From: Cyclobacteriaceae bacterium
GTDB lineage: Bacteria > Bacteroidota > Bacteroidia > Cytophagales > Cyclobacteriaceae
Direction of reading: 5' to 3'
DNA length: 6,923 nt
NCBI GenBank assembly: GCA_019751475.1
Contig: JAIENH010000722.1
Location: 1-6,923 of the forward strand
Below, piece after piece: positions 1-6,235 of the stretch. The first letter of the stretch is position 1. Each line of letters starts with the position of its first letter. The notes under the pieces were generated by a model that saw only the letters and a list, made by a program, of their open reading frames with translations, did no database searches and had not been told where the DNA came from. The translations under genes and the position numbers were made by a program.

Positions 1-896
1 GTCACCATGCTCACATAACTGTCGTAGCGACTGGCGGCAATACTTCCCGCTTCCACGGCCTCAAGCACAGCACACTTGGGTTCTGATACGTGCAAGCACC
101 TTGAACCAAACTTGCAGTTCAGGCGCAGCTCGCGCATTTCAGGAAAGTAATCGGAAATCTCCTGTGGTTCCATTTCTACCAGACCCCATTCCTTGATACC
201 GGGTGTATCAATGATAAATGTTGTGGGATCTAAAGCAAACATTTCGGCAAACGTAGTCGTATGCGTGCCTTTGTCGGTAGCGCCTGACACTTCGTGTACG
301 CTTTGTTTTATTTGAGGCGAGAGTAGATTTAACAGCGTAGATTTTCCTACGCCCGAATGTCCGGCCACCAGGGTCGTTTTGTTAGCGATCAATTTCTTAA
401 GCAAGGGTGCGCAGTCGCCAGCTGTGGCGGAAATAAGTTCTGTCTTCACGCCAAGGGAAAGATAGAGCTGTTGCAGCTCATCGGCCTCTTCCGCTTCTTT
501 CGGTGACCACAAGTCTTTTTTATTAATGAGCAATACCTGCGGAATGCGAAACGATTCGGCACTCACCAGGAAGCGATCAATAAATCCTCGCGAAGTGCGC
601 GGATGTTTTAACGTTGCTACAAGCAGCACCTGGTCGATGTTGGCCGCGAGTACATGACTATGCCCTGTTTTTTTTACGGATTGTCGCAGCATGTGGTTCT
701 GTCGAGGCAGAATTTCTGTGATGGATGCATCCTCCTGGTCGATCACGAGTTGCACGCGGTCGCCAATAGCTACAGGGTTTGTCTCCTTGATACCTTCTAA
801 TCGCAGTTTGCCTTGCAGCCGACTTGTGTACAATTTTCCATCGGTTCCCAGCACTTCGTACCACGATCCTGTTGATTTGATTACACGCCCTTCCAT
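1..896 (-). CDS. rsgA: Ribosome small-subunit biogenesis GTPase RsgA (C-terminus cut by window edge)
   Basis: RsgA is a circularly permuted GTPase that binds the late 30S subunit and couples GTP hydrolysis to its maturation in the cytoplasm. I translated 298 codons from ATG at 896. Residues 1 to about 70 form the OB-fold region. The GTPase motifs then follow in the permuted order typical of the family: G4 NKKD (125-128), G5 SA (156-157), the P-loop GHSGVGKST (179-187), a switch segment KGTHTTT (209-215) and G3 DTPG (230-233). A C-terminal zinc site has Cys261, Cys267, His269 and Cys275. The first two cysteines are five residues apart, where the usual spacing is four. The family is about 300-350 residues long, so only a short C-terminal piece is probably missing. 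The start codon shares one base with the waaA stop (TGATG), so the two are probably co-transcribed and translationally coupled. No Shine-Dalgarno sequence is visible. Confidence 0.96.
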   Translation of the reverse strand, partial: MEGRVIKSTGSWYEVLGTDGKLYTSRLQGKLRLEGIKETNPVAIGDRVQLVIDQEDASITEILPRQNHMLRQSVKKTGHSHVLAANIDQVLLVATLKHPRTSRGFIDRFLVSAESFRIPQVLLINKKDLWSPKEAEEADELQQLYLSLGVKTELISATAGDCAPLLKKLIANKTTLVAGHSGVGKSTLLNLLSPQIKQSVHEVSGATDKGTHTTTFAEMFALDPTTFIIDTPGIKEWGLVEMEPQEISDYFPEMRELRLNCKFGSRCLHVSEPKCAVLEAVEAGSIAASRYDSYVSMV

Positions 897-2146
897 CACG
901 ACAGGTGTTTTTTGCAATAAGTCATGATCTTTTCCGTGGCTCCACGATTTTCTTGCACATAGTGTCGCGTAATATCGCAGGCTAACAAAAACGCATCGGG
1001 CTGATTGGTCATCATTTCATACGTTGATTTCAAAGCCGGATAATCTCCGATGGCAAAGGCTCCACCCACATTTACCAAATCAACAGCCTCTTGAAATTTT
1101 TGATAAGCTTTATTGCCAAAGAAAACAGGAATGCCACAGCAGGCAGCCTCCAGTATATTGTGCAGACCTTGCCGGAAGGCTCCGCCAACAAATGCAAATT
1201 CGCCATAGCGATAAAGTCGTGAGAGCATGCCCACATTATCGATGAGCAATACCTGCGCATCTTCAAGTGATTGATTTTGCGCGCGCGAGAAACGAACACA
1301 CTTTCCTTCGATCGACTTCTCAATCTCATCCAGAAAAGGGGCGGAGATTTCGTGTGTCGCGATGATGAATTTTAGCCGGTTTGTATTTTCATTGATAAAG
1401 GGATACAGCACCTCCATATCATCAGGCCAGGCACTGCCGATCACCATAAGTTTTTGTTCATTTTTGAATGAAACCGCTTGCGGCACCTCTTCGCCCTGTT
1501 GCACAATTTGCCATACCCGGTCAAAGCGGGTGTCACCAGCTACCGTGGTGGTTTCGATGCCAATGGTTTTGAGTAAATCTGCCGACTGCTTGTTTTGAAC
1601 GAAGAAGTGATCAAAGGATGCAAGGATTTTGCGGAAGAGTTTACCGCTTGATTTTTTAAAGAAAGCCTGCTCTTCGCGGAAAATGGACGAAATAGAAATG
1701 AGGGGAATATTTTTTTTTCGAAGTTCAATAGAATAGTAATACCAAAATTCGTACTTCACAAAAATGACAAGTGCCGGCTTCACTACATTAGCAAACCACT
1801 TACCTTGATGCGGGCTATCCCACGGAAGGTAAAAGACAAAGTCAGCGTGCTCATACTTCTTGCGCACCTCATAGCCGGAAGGGGAAAAGAAGGTTAGTAG
1901 TATTTTTAAGGAAGGATTCCACGACTTCAACGCTTCTATCACCGGTCTTCCTTGTTCAAACTCTCCGAGCGAAGCGCAGTGAATCCAGACTAGTTTTTCG
2001 GAAGCAGGCAGTGGGAAACTTTTTTCAAGTAGCGAAGCTTGCTGCTGCCGGCCAAGCCGGAAAGCCTTTGCTTTTGGGTTGAACCACGAAGCGATCAGGT
2101 AGGTAAAGCGCAAGGTGCGCAGGCCGGTATCGTAGAGAAATTCCAT
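896..2146 (-). CDS. waaA: 3-deoxy-D-manno-octulosonic acid (Kdo) transferase, GT30 family
   Basis: This enzyme, also called KdtA, transfers Kdo from CMP-Kdo to the lipid A precursor at the inner face of the cytoplasmic membrane, starting the lipopolysaccharide core. The product is 416 residues, normal for the family. An N-terminal hydrophobic stretch (about residues 10-22) fits membrane association. The conserved block ASLGEFEQGRP (58-68) contains the probable catalytic Glu62. Further family signatures are TFFSPSGYE (85-93), YLPWD (106-110), KYEFWYY (131-137), GDTRFDRV (204-211), ATHE (263-266) and the C-terminal donor-site block VGGAFRQGLHNILEAACCGI (320-339). The ATG at 2146 fits the family N-terminus. 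The frame stays open upstream to a TAA at 2225-2227 but contains no ATG there. The gene leads a minus-strand pair with rsgA. Whether it adds one or more Kdo units cannot be read from the sequence. Confidence 0.96.
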   Translation of the reverse strand: MEFLYDTGLRTLRFTYLIASWFNPKAKAFRLGRQQQASLLEKSFPLPASEKLVWIHCASLGEFEQGRPVIEALKSWNPSLKILLTFFSPSGYEVRKKYEHADFVFYLPWDSPHQGKWFANVVKPALVIFVKYEFWYYYSIELRKKNIPLISISSIFREEQAFFKKSSGKLFRKILASFDHFFVQNKQSADLLKTIGIETTTVAGDTRFDRVWQIVQQGEEVPQAVSFKNEQKLMVIGSAWPDDMEVLYPFINENTNRLKFIIATHEISAPFLDEIEKSIEGKCVRFSRAQNQSLEDAQVLLIDNVGMLSRLYRYGEFAFVGGAFRQGLHNILEAACCGIPVFFGNKAYQKFQEAVDLVNVGGAFAIGDYPALKSTYEMMTNQPDAFLLACDITRHYVQENRGATEKIMTYCKKHLS

Positions 2147-2159
2147 GATGGATGCGGCC

Positions 2160-2167
2160 CAAAGATA
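2160..2167 (-). promoter_or_regulatory. Candidate Bacteroidota -7 box for waaA-rsgA
   Basis: Read on the minus strand, this is TATCTTTG, an exact match to the Bacteroidota -7 consensus TAnnTTTG. It ends 13 bases before the waaA ATG, so transcription would start only about 5-8 bases upstream of the start codon. No clear TTTG -33 partner lies at the usual spacing of about 19 bases. The call therefore rests on one 8-base match and its position. Confidence 0.4.
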
Positions 2168-2227
2168 GAATTTGCCTTCAACTTTACTGATATCGTTTGG
2201 TTGAGGCAGGTCTGTGTCATTTTTTTA

Positions 2228-2235
2228 CTACTTTG
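2228..2235 (+). promoter_or_regulatory. Weak -7-like box upstream of the beta-CASP gene
   Basis: CTACTTTG keeps the TTTG half of TAnnTTTG and has a TA only if the spacer is shortened by one base. It ends 18 bases before the ATG at 2254, the same distance as the better box in front of the gene at 3705. A TTTG at 2196-2199 is too far upstream (28-base spacer) to be a normal -33 element. This is weak evidence. The 107-bp divergent spacer must nevertheless hold a promoter for this gene. Confidence 0.25.
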
Positions 2236-2253
2236 ATTCGCTAATCAACATGT

Positions 2254-3654
2254 ATGATCATTCAATTTCTGGGCGCTGCCCGCACCACCACCGGGTCGAT
2301 GTATCTGCTCACGGTCAATAACAAGAAAATCTTGCTGGAGTGTGGATTGTATCAAGGAAAGCGATCTGACTCATACGATCAGAACCAGCAATTCTCCTTT
2401 GATCCGGCTACGCTTGATGCAGCCATCCTGAGCCATGCGCATATTGATCATTGTGGAAACTTCCCCAATCTCTACAAGCAGGGCTTTCGTGGAAACATTT
2501 TTTGCACACACGCCACGCAGGATTTAGCGGCTATATTATTACAGGACTCTGCTCATATTCAGGAGTCGGATGCGGAATATGTTTCCAAAGTAAGGTCAAG
2601 AAAAAATGAACCACCCGTAGAGCCACTGTACACGAAAGAGGATGCTGAAAAGGTGGTGCGCCAGTTTGTAGCTATTGGTTATGATCGTCCGATCAATGTG
2701 TGCGAAGGAGTGACATTGCATTTTCGCGATGCGGGCCATATTCTTGGGTCGGCCCAGGTGATCCTGGACATTCAAGAAGGCGATAGATCCTTTCGTTACC
2801 TGTTCACAGGCGATGTGGGAAGAGGGGGCGATCCCATTCTCCGCGATCCGCAACCCGTAGAGGATGTAGATTATTTACAAATAGAAAGCACGTACGGCAA
2901 TCGACTGCATGATTCCAAAGCAGTAGATGCCGATGAAAAAGTGGCGGGTGTGATTGGAAATATTTTCAAGAACAAAGGAAAGGTGATCGTCCCGGCCTTT
3001 GCCGTGGGGCGCACGCAACAGATTGTATGGGCACTCAACCAACTGGTGCAAAAAAAGATCATTGAACCGGTGCCTGTATTTGTTGATAGTCCACTTGCTG
3101 TGAATGCAACCGAGGTATATCGCCTTCACCCGGAATGTTTCAACAAAGAGATTTATGAATTCCTGATGAGTGAGGGCAACCCGTTTGAAATGTCAAACTT
3201 GCTGTACATTCGGAATATTGAACAATCCAAGAAGTTGAACACGGTCAAAGGCCCCGCTATGATCATTAGTGCTTCCGGCATGGCAGAAGCAGGCCGGATA
3301 TTGCATCATCTTAAGAACAATATTGGTAATGCAAACAACATGATTTTATTTATGGGCTTCTGTGCCGAGCATACACTGGGCGCAAAAATCAAGAGTGGAC
3401 AGTCTCCCGTTAATATTTTTGGCGAACCGTATGAGGTGAAAGCAAAAGTAGCTTCCCTGGATTCCCTTTCAGGTCATGCAGATAAGAACGAGTTGATTGC
3501 ACATGTCAACCGAATCGGTGGTGACCTTAAGAAGATTTTTGTTATTCATGGCGAAGAAGAACAGTCGCTATCATTTGCTGAGACTTTGAAGAAAATGAAA
3601 CCGCGAGCCGAGGTGATTGTACCGGTAAAGGGTCAACAAGCAGAGTGTCGGTGA
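2254..3654 (+). CDS. MBL-fold beta-CASP metallo-hydrolase, probable RNA-processing exo/endonuclease
   Basis: The 466-residue product has the full metallo-beta-lactamase plus beta-CASP architecture of the CPSF73/TTHA0252-like RNA nucleases, without an added KH domain. The start MIIQFLGAARTTTGS is typical of the family. Metal-binding motifs are HAHIDH (61-66), His162 in DAGHILGS and Asp187 in FTGDVGR. The inserted beta-CASP domain has motif A at Glu211 (ESTYGNR), motif B in SASGMAEAGRILHH (339-352) and motif C at His408 (LSGHAD). The block MGFCAEHTLG (367-376) and IHGEEEQ (431-437) also match family blocks. All expected catalytic ligands are present, so it should be an active zinc-dependent phosphodiesterase, most likely on RNA. 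The natural substrate is unknown. An out-of-frame ATG at 2250 overlaps the chosen start; only the ATG at 2254 is in frame. The gene is divergent from waaA. Confidence 0.92.
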   Translation: MIIQFLGAARTTTGSMYLLTVNNKKILLECGLYQGKRSDSYDQNQQFSFDPATLDAAILSHAHIDHCGNFPNLYKQGFRGNIFCTHATQDLAAILLQDSAHIQESDAEYVSKVRSRKNEPPVEPLYTKEDAEKVVRQFVAIGYDRPINVCEGVTLHFRDAGHILGSAQVILDIQEGDRSFRYLFTGDVGRGGDPILRDPQPVEDVDYLQIESTYGNRLHDSKAVDADEKVAGVIGNIFKNKGKVIVPAFAVGRTQQIVWALNQLVQKKIIEPVPVFVDSPLAVNATEVYRLHPECFNKEIYEFLMSEGNPFEMSNLLYIRNIEQSKKLNTVKGPAMIISASGMAEAGRILHHLKNNIGNANNMILFMGFCAEHTLGAKIKSGQSPVNIFGEPYEVKAKVASLDSLSGHADKNELIAHVNRIGGDLKKIFVIHGEEEQSLSFAETLKKMKPRAEVIVPVKGQQAECR

Positions 3655-3655
3655 G

Positions 3656-3686
3656 TTTTATACTTGAATCTGAAATAGTATCTTTC
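3656..3686 (+). promoter_or_regulatory. Candidate Bacteroidota promoter for the outer-membrane protein gene
   Basis: TTTT (3656-3659) lies 19 bases upstream of TATCTTTC (3679-3686). These are one-mismatch versions of the -33 TTTG and -7 TAnnTTTG elements, at a normal spacing. The -7 box ends 18 bases before the ATG at 3705. The -33 element begins two bases past the upstream stop codon (3652-3654), and no terminator is visible between the two genes. Some read-through from the beta-CASP gene is therefore also likely. Confidence 0.45.
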
Positions 3687-3704
3687 GTGATAAATTAACT
3701 CTTT

Positions 3705-4778
3705 ATGAAAAAAATTAGCTTTCTAATACTGGCAAGCTGTTTTGCTTTCTCCTTCGCCTTTGCGCAAAAGGATATTGCCAAATTTTTCCCGGCTGCGGCT
3801 GTTCCAAGTGGAGGGGCCAACAATGTTCAACAATTGGTTAATGGCTACATAGCACCTATTGCCGAGGATTTTGGTTCATTGGTAAATAATGGATGGTACA
3901 CTACCGCTGCTACGCATAAGAAGTTTGGCTTTGATTTTAACGTGACGATGAACACCATCACGGCCAACAGCAGCTCAAAATATTTTAGCCCTGTTGGGCT
4001 TCAGGGGGTCCAAGCCAGTGGATCAACGGGTGGAAACAATGGATTTCCAACGGCTTATGGGCCAGAAAAGGATTTTGGTAAACTTAATTTTACCGCAGGT
4101 CCTAATACTGTTATTCCCTCAGTTCCCCCTGGTACTTTTTTAGGTCCTGATGGAGGCAACATCACGAAGGATATTCCGGTGGGGTCAATTGCAGTACCCA
4201 CGATGCAGTTAGGCTTAGGCCTTTTTGCAAATACTGATTTGCGTATGCGCTATACTCCGGCAATAACATTTAATGGCACTAAATTGGAGAACTGGGGCTT
4301 TGGTGTGCATCATGATATCAAGCAGCACATTCCAGGTCTTAAGATGTTACCATTCTCGCTGTCAGTTTTCCTCGCATACTCTCAATTGAAAGCAAGCACT
4401 GATCTAAGCGGACTTTATACAGGTTCTGGCCAACAAGGACTTGCAGAGACGAAAGCTTACACCGGTCAGGTGTTGATTAGCAAGAGTCTGGCAATCGTTA
4501 CCTTCTATGGAGGTATTGGTTATAATAGCTCAACCACTAACTATTCCATTAAGGGTACGTACAATGTAGATAGGGCATTCATAGCAGGAGATGTGGCAGT
4601 TCCGTTGCTTCAGTCTGTCAATCTTACCGATCCATTCAAAAATGAATTTTCAAAAGGCAGCTTCCGGGCTACCGGTGGCATCCGGTTTAACTTCGGACCA
4701 ATCACACTTAATGGAGACTATTCAGTAGTAAATGCCAAAGGCTTGTTTACTGCAGGCTTTGGATTTACCGTGCGATAA
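3705..4778 (+). CDS. Secreted outer-membrane beta-barrel-like protein (DUF6588-like)
   Basis: The 357-residue product starts with a signal peptide: MKK, a hydrophobic core, and a likely signal peptidase I site after Ala20 (AFA/QK). LASC at residues 9-12 resembles a lipobox, but the residues after the cysteine are hydrophobic (FAFSFAFA), so cleavage there is unlikely. Residues 30-160 are rich in Gly, Ser, Asn and Pro. The C-terminal half alternates polar and hydrophobic residues, with candidate strands such as TMQLGLGLF (166-174), FSLSVFLAYSQL (217-228), SFRATGGIRFNFG (319-331) and the final LFTAGFGFTVR (347-357), as expected of a barrel. NWGFGVHHDIKQHIPG (196-211) recalls a Bacteroidota family of unknown function that I believe is DUF6588. 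That assignment is from memory and needs a profile search. Its function is unknown. It has its own candidate promoter, and transcription ends at the hairpin at 4798-4836. Confidence 0.8.
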   Translation: MKKISFLILASCFAFSFAFAQKDIAKFFPAAAVPSGGANNVQQLVNGYIAPIAEDFGSLVNNGWYTTAATHKKFGFDFNVTMNTITANSSSKYFSPVGLQGVQASGSTGGNNGFPTAYGPEKDFGKLNFTAGPNTVIPSVPPGTFLGPDGGNITKDIPVGSIAVPTMQLGLGLFANTDLRMRYTPAITFNGTKLENWGFGVHHDIKQHIPGLKMLPFSLSVFLAYSQLKASTDLSGLYTGSGQQGLAETKAYTGQVLISKSLAIVTFYGGIGYNSSTTNYSIKGTYNVDRAFIAGDVAVPLLQSVNLTDPFKNEFSKGSFRATGGIRFNFGPITLNGDYSVVNAKGLFTAGFGFTVR

Positions 4779-4787
4779 TCATCAATT

Positions 4788-4836
4788 AAAAAAATAGACC
4801 CTCGTCACGAACCAGTGAACGAGGGTTTTCTTTTTT
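4788..4836. terminator. Bidirectional intrinsic terminator shared by convergent genes
   Basis: ACCCTCGT (4798-4805) pairs with ACGAGGGT (4819-4826), giving eight base pairs. Three more follow, CAC (4806-4808) with GTG (4815-4817), past a single bulged A (4818), closing a GAACCA loop. On the plus strand a T-rich tail runs from 4826 to 4836. On the minus strand the stem is followed by CTA and seven Ts (4794-4788). It can therefore end both the outer-membrane protein transcript and the hydratase transcript. The hydratase stop codon (4807-4805) lies inside the stem. Confidence 0.9.
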
Positions 4837-5578
4837 CGATAAAGGCCTTCATACCTTCCTTCTGGTCGGCACTGGCAAACGTGAGGTAAAAATTCTTGCG
4901 TTCAAACATGAGCCCTTCGTCCAGCAATGTTTCAAACGAACGGTTCACCGCCTCCTTGGCCAGTTGCACCGCCACGGGTGACATCTGTGCAATTTCCTGC
5001 GCCAGGGTGATGGCTTCCTTCAGGTAAAATTCTACCGGTACTACTTTTATCACCAGCCCATATTTCAGCGCCTCTTCGGCTGATAGAAAACGTCCTGTTA
5101 AAATGAGTTCCATAGCTTTAGCTTTGCCAAGTGCCTTGGTAAGACGCTGGGTGCCACCCGCACCCGGTATGGTACCCAACTTGATTTCTGGCTGGCCAAA
5201 CTTGGCCGTCTCTGACGCAATGATCATGTCGCAGGTCATGGCAAACTCGCATCCGCCACCCAACGCAAAACCGGACACGGCTGCTATGATGGGCTTTTTT
5301 GTTTTGCGGATTTGATCCCACGTGCTGAATTGGTCGAGCATCAGCATATCAATAGCAGTCTTGTCGGCCATTTGTTTTATGTCGGCCCCTGCCGCGAAGG
5401 CTTGTTCGTTGCCGGTGATAATGATGGCACGCACTGAAGCATCTTTGTCGAGTTGTTGCAATGCATCGCGCACCTCTTGCATGAGCTGTGGGTTAAGGGC
5501 ATTGAGCTCTTTGGGGCGATACAATTCGATAACTGCAACAAAGGGTGCTACCTGGTTATTGACCTTGATAAATTCCAT
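4805..5578 (-). CDS. Enoyl-CoA hydratase (crotonase family)
   Basis: It hydrates trans-2-enoyl-CoA to 3-hydroxyacyl-CoA, the second step of beta-oxidation and of related acyl-CoA breakdown routes. From ATG at 5578 the product is 257 residues, normal for a single-domain crotonase. The first oxyanion-hole segment is FAAGADIKQM (61-70) and the second lies in SGFALGGGCEFAM (102-114). Both catalytic glutamates of true hydratases are present: Glu111 in GGGCE and Glu131 in FGQPEIKLGTIPGAGGTQRL (127-146). The sequence closely follows the mitochondrial short-chain type (ECHS1-like), including the C-terminal block EGMKAFIEKRKPSF. The frame can be extended to a TTG at 5611, but that codon lies upstream of the candidate -7 box, so the ATG is preferred. 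The hydratase assignment is firm. The physiological pathway (fatty acid, phenylacetate or butanoate) cannot be decided, because no partner genes are in view. Confidence 0.93.
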   Translation of the reverse strand: MEFIKVNNQVAPFVAVIELYRPKELNALNPQLMQEVRDALQQLDKDASVRAIIITGNEQAFAAGADIKQMADKTAIDMLMLDQFSTWDQIRKTKKPIIAAVSGFALGGGCEFAMTCDMIIASETAKFGQPEIKLGTIPGAGGTQRLTKALGKAKAMELILTGRFLSAEEALKYGLVIKVVPVEFYLKEAITLAQEIAQMSPVAVQLAKEAVNRSFETLLDEGLMFERKNFYLTFASADQKEGMKAFIEKRKPSFTGS

Positions 5579-5598
5579 GATGTGTAATTGGTTACCTG

Positions 5599-5606
5599 CA
5601 AATCTA
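5599..5606 (-). promoter_or_regulatory. Candidate -7 box for the enoyl-CoA hydratase gene
   Basis: On the minus strand this reads TAGATTTG, an exact TAnnTTTG match ending 20 bases before the ATG at 5578. The upstream partner is poor: GTTC at 5630-5627, with a 20-base spacer. If real, transcription starts near 5593, which excludes the TTG at 5611 as the start codon. Confidence 0.45.
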
Positions 5607-5651
5607 AGCAACGGGGGCGTTAGATTGAACGGATCAGTGCGGGCTAAAATA

Positions 5652-5680
5652 GAAACACCCCGAACAAACCGGGGCGTTTC
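5652..5680 (-). terminator. Hairpin in divergent spacer, probable minus-strand terminator or RNA element
   Basis: On the minus strand, GAAACGCCCCG (5680-5670) and CGGGGTGTTTC (5662-5652) form an uninterrupted 11-bp RNA stem, with a G-U pair at the sixth position and a 7-base GTTTGTT loop. It is followed by TATTTTA, a broken T-tract. In plus-strand RNA the same position is an A-C mismatch and no T-tract follows, so the minus strand is favoured. It lies upstream of the hydratase promoter, so it may block transcription entering from the right or end an unannotated short RNA. Confidence 0.5.
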
Positions 5681-5755
5681 AAACCAAAAGGCAGATAAAA
5701 AGTGCTATGCTTGATTATATGCTGGCGACTGGGAGGATGTAACCCTTGGCCGGTC

Positions 5756-5763
5756 TATTTTTG
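5756..5763 (+). promoter_or_regulatory. Candidate -7 box for the phosphatase gene
   Basis: TATTTTTG matches TAnnTTTG exactly and ends 13 bases before the ATG at 5777. No TTTG occurs at the usual -33 distance (5733-5736 is GAGG). It is followed directly by GAAAAATTTTTTC, an AT-rich palindrome. AT-richness raises the chance of a random match. Confidence 0.4.
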
Positions 5764-5776
5764 AAAAATTTTTTCG

Positions 5777-6235
5777 ATGACGCGTGTTTTGTTCGTCTGC
5801 CTGGGAAATATCTGCCGTTCACCCTTGGCGGAAGCTATTTTTAAGAAGAAAATAGCCCAACTGGGCCTGTCGGCTAAGTTTGAGGCCGATTCGTGTGGTA
5901 CCTCTAATTACAATATTGGCGATGAGCCCGACCATCGCACCGTGGCCAATGCTGCGAAAAACAATGTTACAATGCACCACATTGCCCGGCAGCTAACACC
6001 AGATGACATTTTGAATTTCGATCATATCCTGACGATGGATCGCAATAATTATCTACATGTAAGAGGGCTTGCCGGTTCTGGGCATCACAGCAAAATAAAG
6101 CTCTTACGTGAATTTGATCCACAAGGCCCCGGTGACGTGCCCGACCCTTACTATGGCTATGACCGACTTTTCCAGGAAGTATTTGAGATAATCGACAGGA
6201 GTGTGGAGGGTTTTATTCAGGCAACGGTGAAGTAG
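5777..6235 (+). CDS. Low-molecular-weight protein tyrosine phosphatase
   Basis: This small cytoplasmic phosphatase hydrolyses phosphotyrosine, and often other phosphomonoesters, through a cysteinyl-phosphate intermediate. The 152-residue length is normal. The P-loop CLGNICRS (8-15) holds the nucleophile Cys8 and the phosphate-binding Arg14. The general acid is Asp123 in VPDPYYG (121-127), with the paired tyrosines Tyr125 and Tyr126 next to it. ADSCGTSNYNIGDEPDHRT (37-55) and FDHILTMDRNN (81-91) are further family blocks. The catalytic set is complete. Such enzymes often work with a tyrosine kinase in capsule or exopolysaccharide export, but no kinase or polysaccharide gene is in view, so it may be a stand-alone housekeeping copy or an orthologue of uncertain substrate. 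There is no Shine-Dalgarno sequence before the ATG. Its 3' end overlaps the converging ATPase gene by 23 bases. Confidence 0.95.
   Translation: MTRVLFVCLGNICRSPLAEAIFKKKIAQLGLSAKFEADSCGTSNYNIGDEPDHRTVANAAKNNVTMHHIARQLTPDDILNFDHILTMDRNNYLHVRGLAGSGHHSKIKLLREFDPQGPGDVPDPYYGYDRLFQEVFEIIDRSVEGFIQATVK

Noticed and set aside
2168..2227. The waaA frame stays open upstream of its ATG, suggesting a longer N-terminus.
   Set aside because: There is no ATG in that stretch, the candidate -7 box lies inside it, and the family N-terminus matches the ATG at 2146.
5579..5611. A TTG at 5611 as an alternative start adding 11 residues to the hydratase.
   Set aside because: It is a rare start codon, the added residues are not typical of crotonases, and it lies upstream of the likely transcription start.
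5322..5714. A 130-codon plus-strand ORF opposite the hydratase gene.
   Set aside because: It is antisense to a firmly identified gene, its protein shows no recognisable domain, and its length is explained by the codon pattern of the real gene.
5707..5742. An 11-codon plus-strand ORF (MLDYMLATGRM) ahead of the phosphatase, as a possible leader peptide.
   Set aside because: It lies upstream of the candidate phosphatase promoter, has no ribosome binding signal and shows no run of regulatory codons. An ORF this short is expected by chance.
5727..5755. GACTGG (5727-5732) can pair with CCGGTC (5750-5755), a possible stem upstream of the phosphatase.
   Set aside because: It has only six pairs including one G-U and a 17-base loop, and it lies outside the predicted transcript. 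Not convincing.
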